From positions 127,466,423 to 127,530,422 of the forward strand of contig OU015503.1 in NCBI GenBank assembly GCA_907164885.2: a DNA stretch of 64,000 nt, given 5' to 3'. A program made the translations under genes and the position numbers. Below, in pieces: positions 62,929 to 64,000 of this stretch (position 1 is the first letter of the stretch; each line of letters opens with the position of its first letter). The notes beneath the pieces are model-generated. The model had not been told where the DNA came from. It worked only from the letters and a program-made list of their open reading frames with translations, and did no database searches. The DNA is from Dolomedes plantarius. Its lineage: Eukaryota > Arthropoda > Arachnida > Araneae > Dolomedidae.

Positions 62929-63938
62929 ATGGTGGATAAATTACCAAGTTCCTATGCTGACATAGACGCTTCTATTAATGAAGCGTGTAACAATTATAGC
63001 ATACAGCTGAAACCTACTGGTAAACGTAGTCGCATAAATGCGTGCCGGACCTTCTTCTGCAATGGATATGTGTACAGCTGAACAGCCTGCTATGACTCTA
63101 ACAACTTCAACCGAATGTGCCTGCGTCAACAATGTGTGTGATGATGAGATCCCGTGCAACGACTGGCTCGAGAATCATTATAGGAATTTAAAATACTCAT
63201 CGTTGATATGCGATTGGAATATTGGATATTGTACTTTTATATCCGTACATCTTATCGAGCGCGGAATCCGCATGCACATCAGAGAATACAATTACGGACC
63301 CACTTTAAACGGTATTATGACAACAGTACCGACATGGCATGAATTTCATACAAAGTTGTTCAATTTCAATCTAAGGTATAAAGCATCGTCATTTATCGCT
63401 AACAATTAATGACGGTGAGCAGTGCATGCTTAAACAATTGTTCCAGGATTTACTTTAAAAAGATCTTTCATTAAACTAAATATTGATCAGTTAAATATTA
63501 CGACGTTAGCGATTGCATAGAGGAAACTTTGTAATGTAAAAACATTCCAAAAACTCTACAGCTTAATATTTTCAAAAAGGGATCCTGCGAAAAACAACAT
63601 TGTGTGAATATGTTAGAAGCAGCGGAAGTATATTTATCAACTATTCGTGATCAACTGTTTAGAACATCGAATGAGCTATACAAATGCAAAGGATACGAAA
63701 TAAACCATTCATCTCAACGTCAACATACTTGTCTAACGTTGAGACCAACGTTACTACCAACGTTGAGAAATATCAATCAGTTGGTAAACCTGCTATTTTC
63801 AATCTAAACATTAAAAATATTACAGACTATATATGTGATAAATATTGCACTTGTATGTACAACGATAGTCAGTTTTTTGCAAATTTTAACGTTAAAATAT
63901 TCCATGAATATTTTGAGAATGATGTATTTAATATGTAA
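62929..63938 (+). pseudogene. PC4-like (p15) domain protein gene, broken
   Basis: ATG 62929 opens MVDKLPSSYADIDASINEAC and continues to a TGA at 63077-63079. From 63038 another frame runs open to 63409. It has a Cys-rich stretch (CACVNNVCDDEIPCNDWL), then ISVHLIERGIRMHIREYN and TTVPTWHEFHTKL. The pattern strand-strand-IRMHIREY...G...W--F---L resembles the PC4 single-strand DNA-binding domain of transcription coactivator p15. After the stop, pieces continue in mixed frames (DGEQCMLKQLFQDL; LEAAEVYLSTIRDQLFRTSN, 63604 on; YICDKYCTCMYNDSQFFANF, to 63938), with AATAAA at 63980. I infer one damaged gene of about 300 codons. It could instead be several short exons or overlapping frames. Its family outside the PC4-like part is not recognised. 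Confidence 0.5.
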
Positions 63939-64000
63939 ATTCACAATTTTATGTAAGTACTTTTTTATTATTATGTTCAATAAATGTTTATTTAAAGATG

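Noticed and set aside
62941..63159. Minus-strand open frame opposite the PC4-like relic
   Set aside because: No motifs; the plus-strand reading has the recognisable domain and a following AATAAA.

Overview
The window looks like nuclear DNA of an arthropod, most likely a spider or another chelicerate. It is AT-rich and has long introns with GT-AG splice sites. It is crowded with DNA transposons (mariner, Tc1, DD41D, pogo/Tigger, hAT, piggyBac, Harbinger), Jockey-type LINEs and a copia-type LTR element. The chelicerate assignment is inference from this composition, not from a marker gene. No bacterial features, CRISPR array, rRNA or convincing tRNA gene was seen.

Two host genes face each other tail to tail. 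On the plus strand, four exons between 6850 and 33914 encode the last part of a voltage-gated sodium-channel-family alpha subunit: domain IV S1 to S6, the C-terminal EF-hand-like region and an IQ motif. Domains I-III must lie left of the window. This channel is unusual. Its domain IV S4 is three residues short and lacks the inner gating charges, and the domain IV selectivity position is Gln instead of Ala. On the minus strand, nine exons between 60459 and 38214 encode a complete delta-aminolevulinic acid dehydratase (ALAD, porphobilinogen synthase, the second enzyme of heme synthesis), 325 residues, with all splice phases matching and all catalytic and zinc-binding residues present.

Layout. 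1-6849 holds old repeats: a hAT relic with a nested LINE 3' end, a foldback element and an LTR-like sequence. 7077-23431 is one sodium-channel intron inflated by a three-deep nest: a mariner (8391-21972) split by a copia-type LTR element (8772-21030), whose 5' LTR is itself split by a nearly full-length Jockey-type LINE (9077-13771). Both inner insertions have exact target-site duplications. A pogo MITE and a Tc1 element follow. 23827-28663 carries a degenerate hAT transposon with two further hAT insertions. 28994-33698 carries a mariner with a LINE RNase H fragment and a foldback derivative of an IS630/Tc1/mariner-type element. The intergenic stretch 33915-38213 has a hAT MITE and a nested foldback/piggyBac/LTR-like patch. 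The ALAD introns hold two near-identical Tc1 elements in direct orientation, piggyBac, Harbinger, Tigger and DD41D elements and several MITEs. Beyond the ALAD start, 62929-63938 holds a broken gene whose middle resembles a PC4 (transcription coactivator p15) DNA-binding domain.

The genes do not form a pathway. The region is best read as a host channel gene and a host housekeeping gene, with layers of transposon insertions that can be ordered from their nesting.
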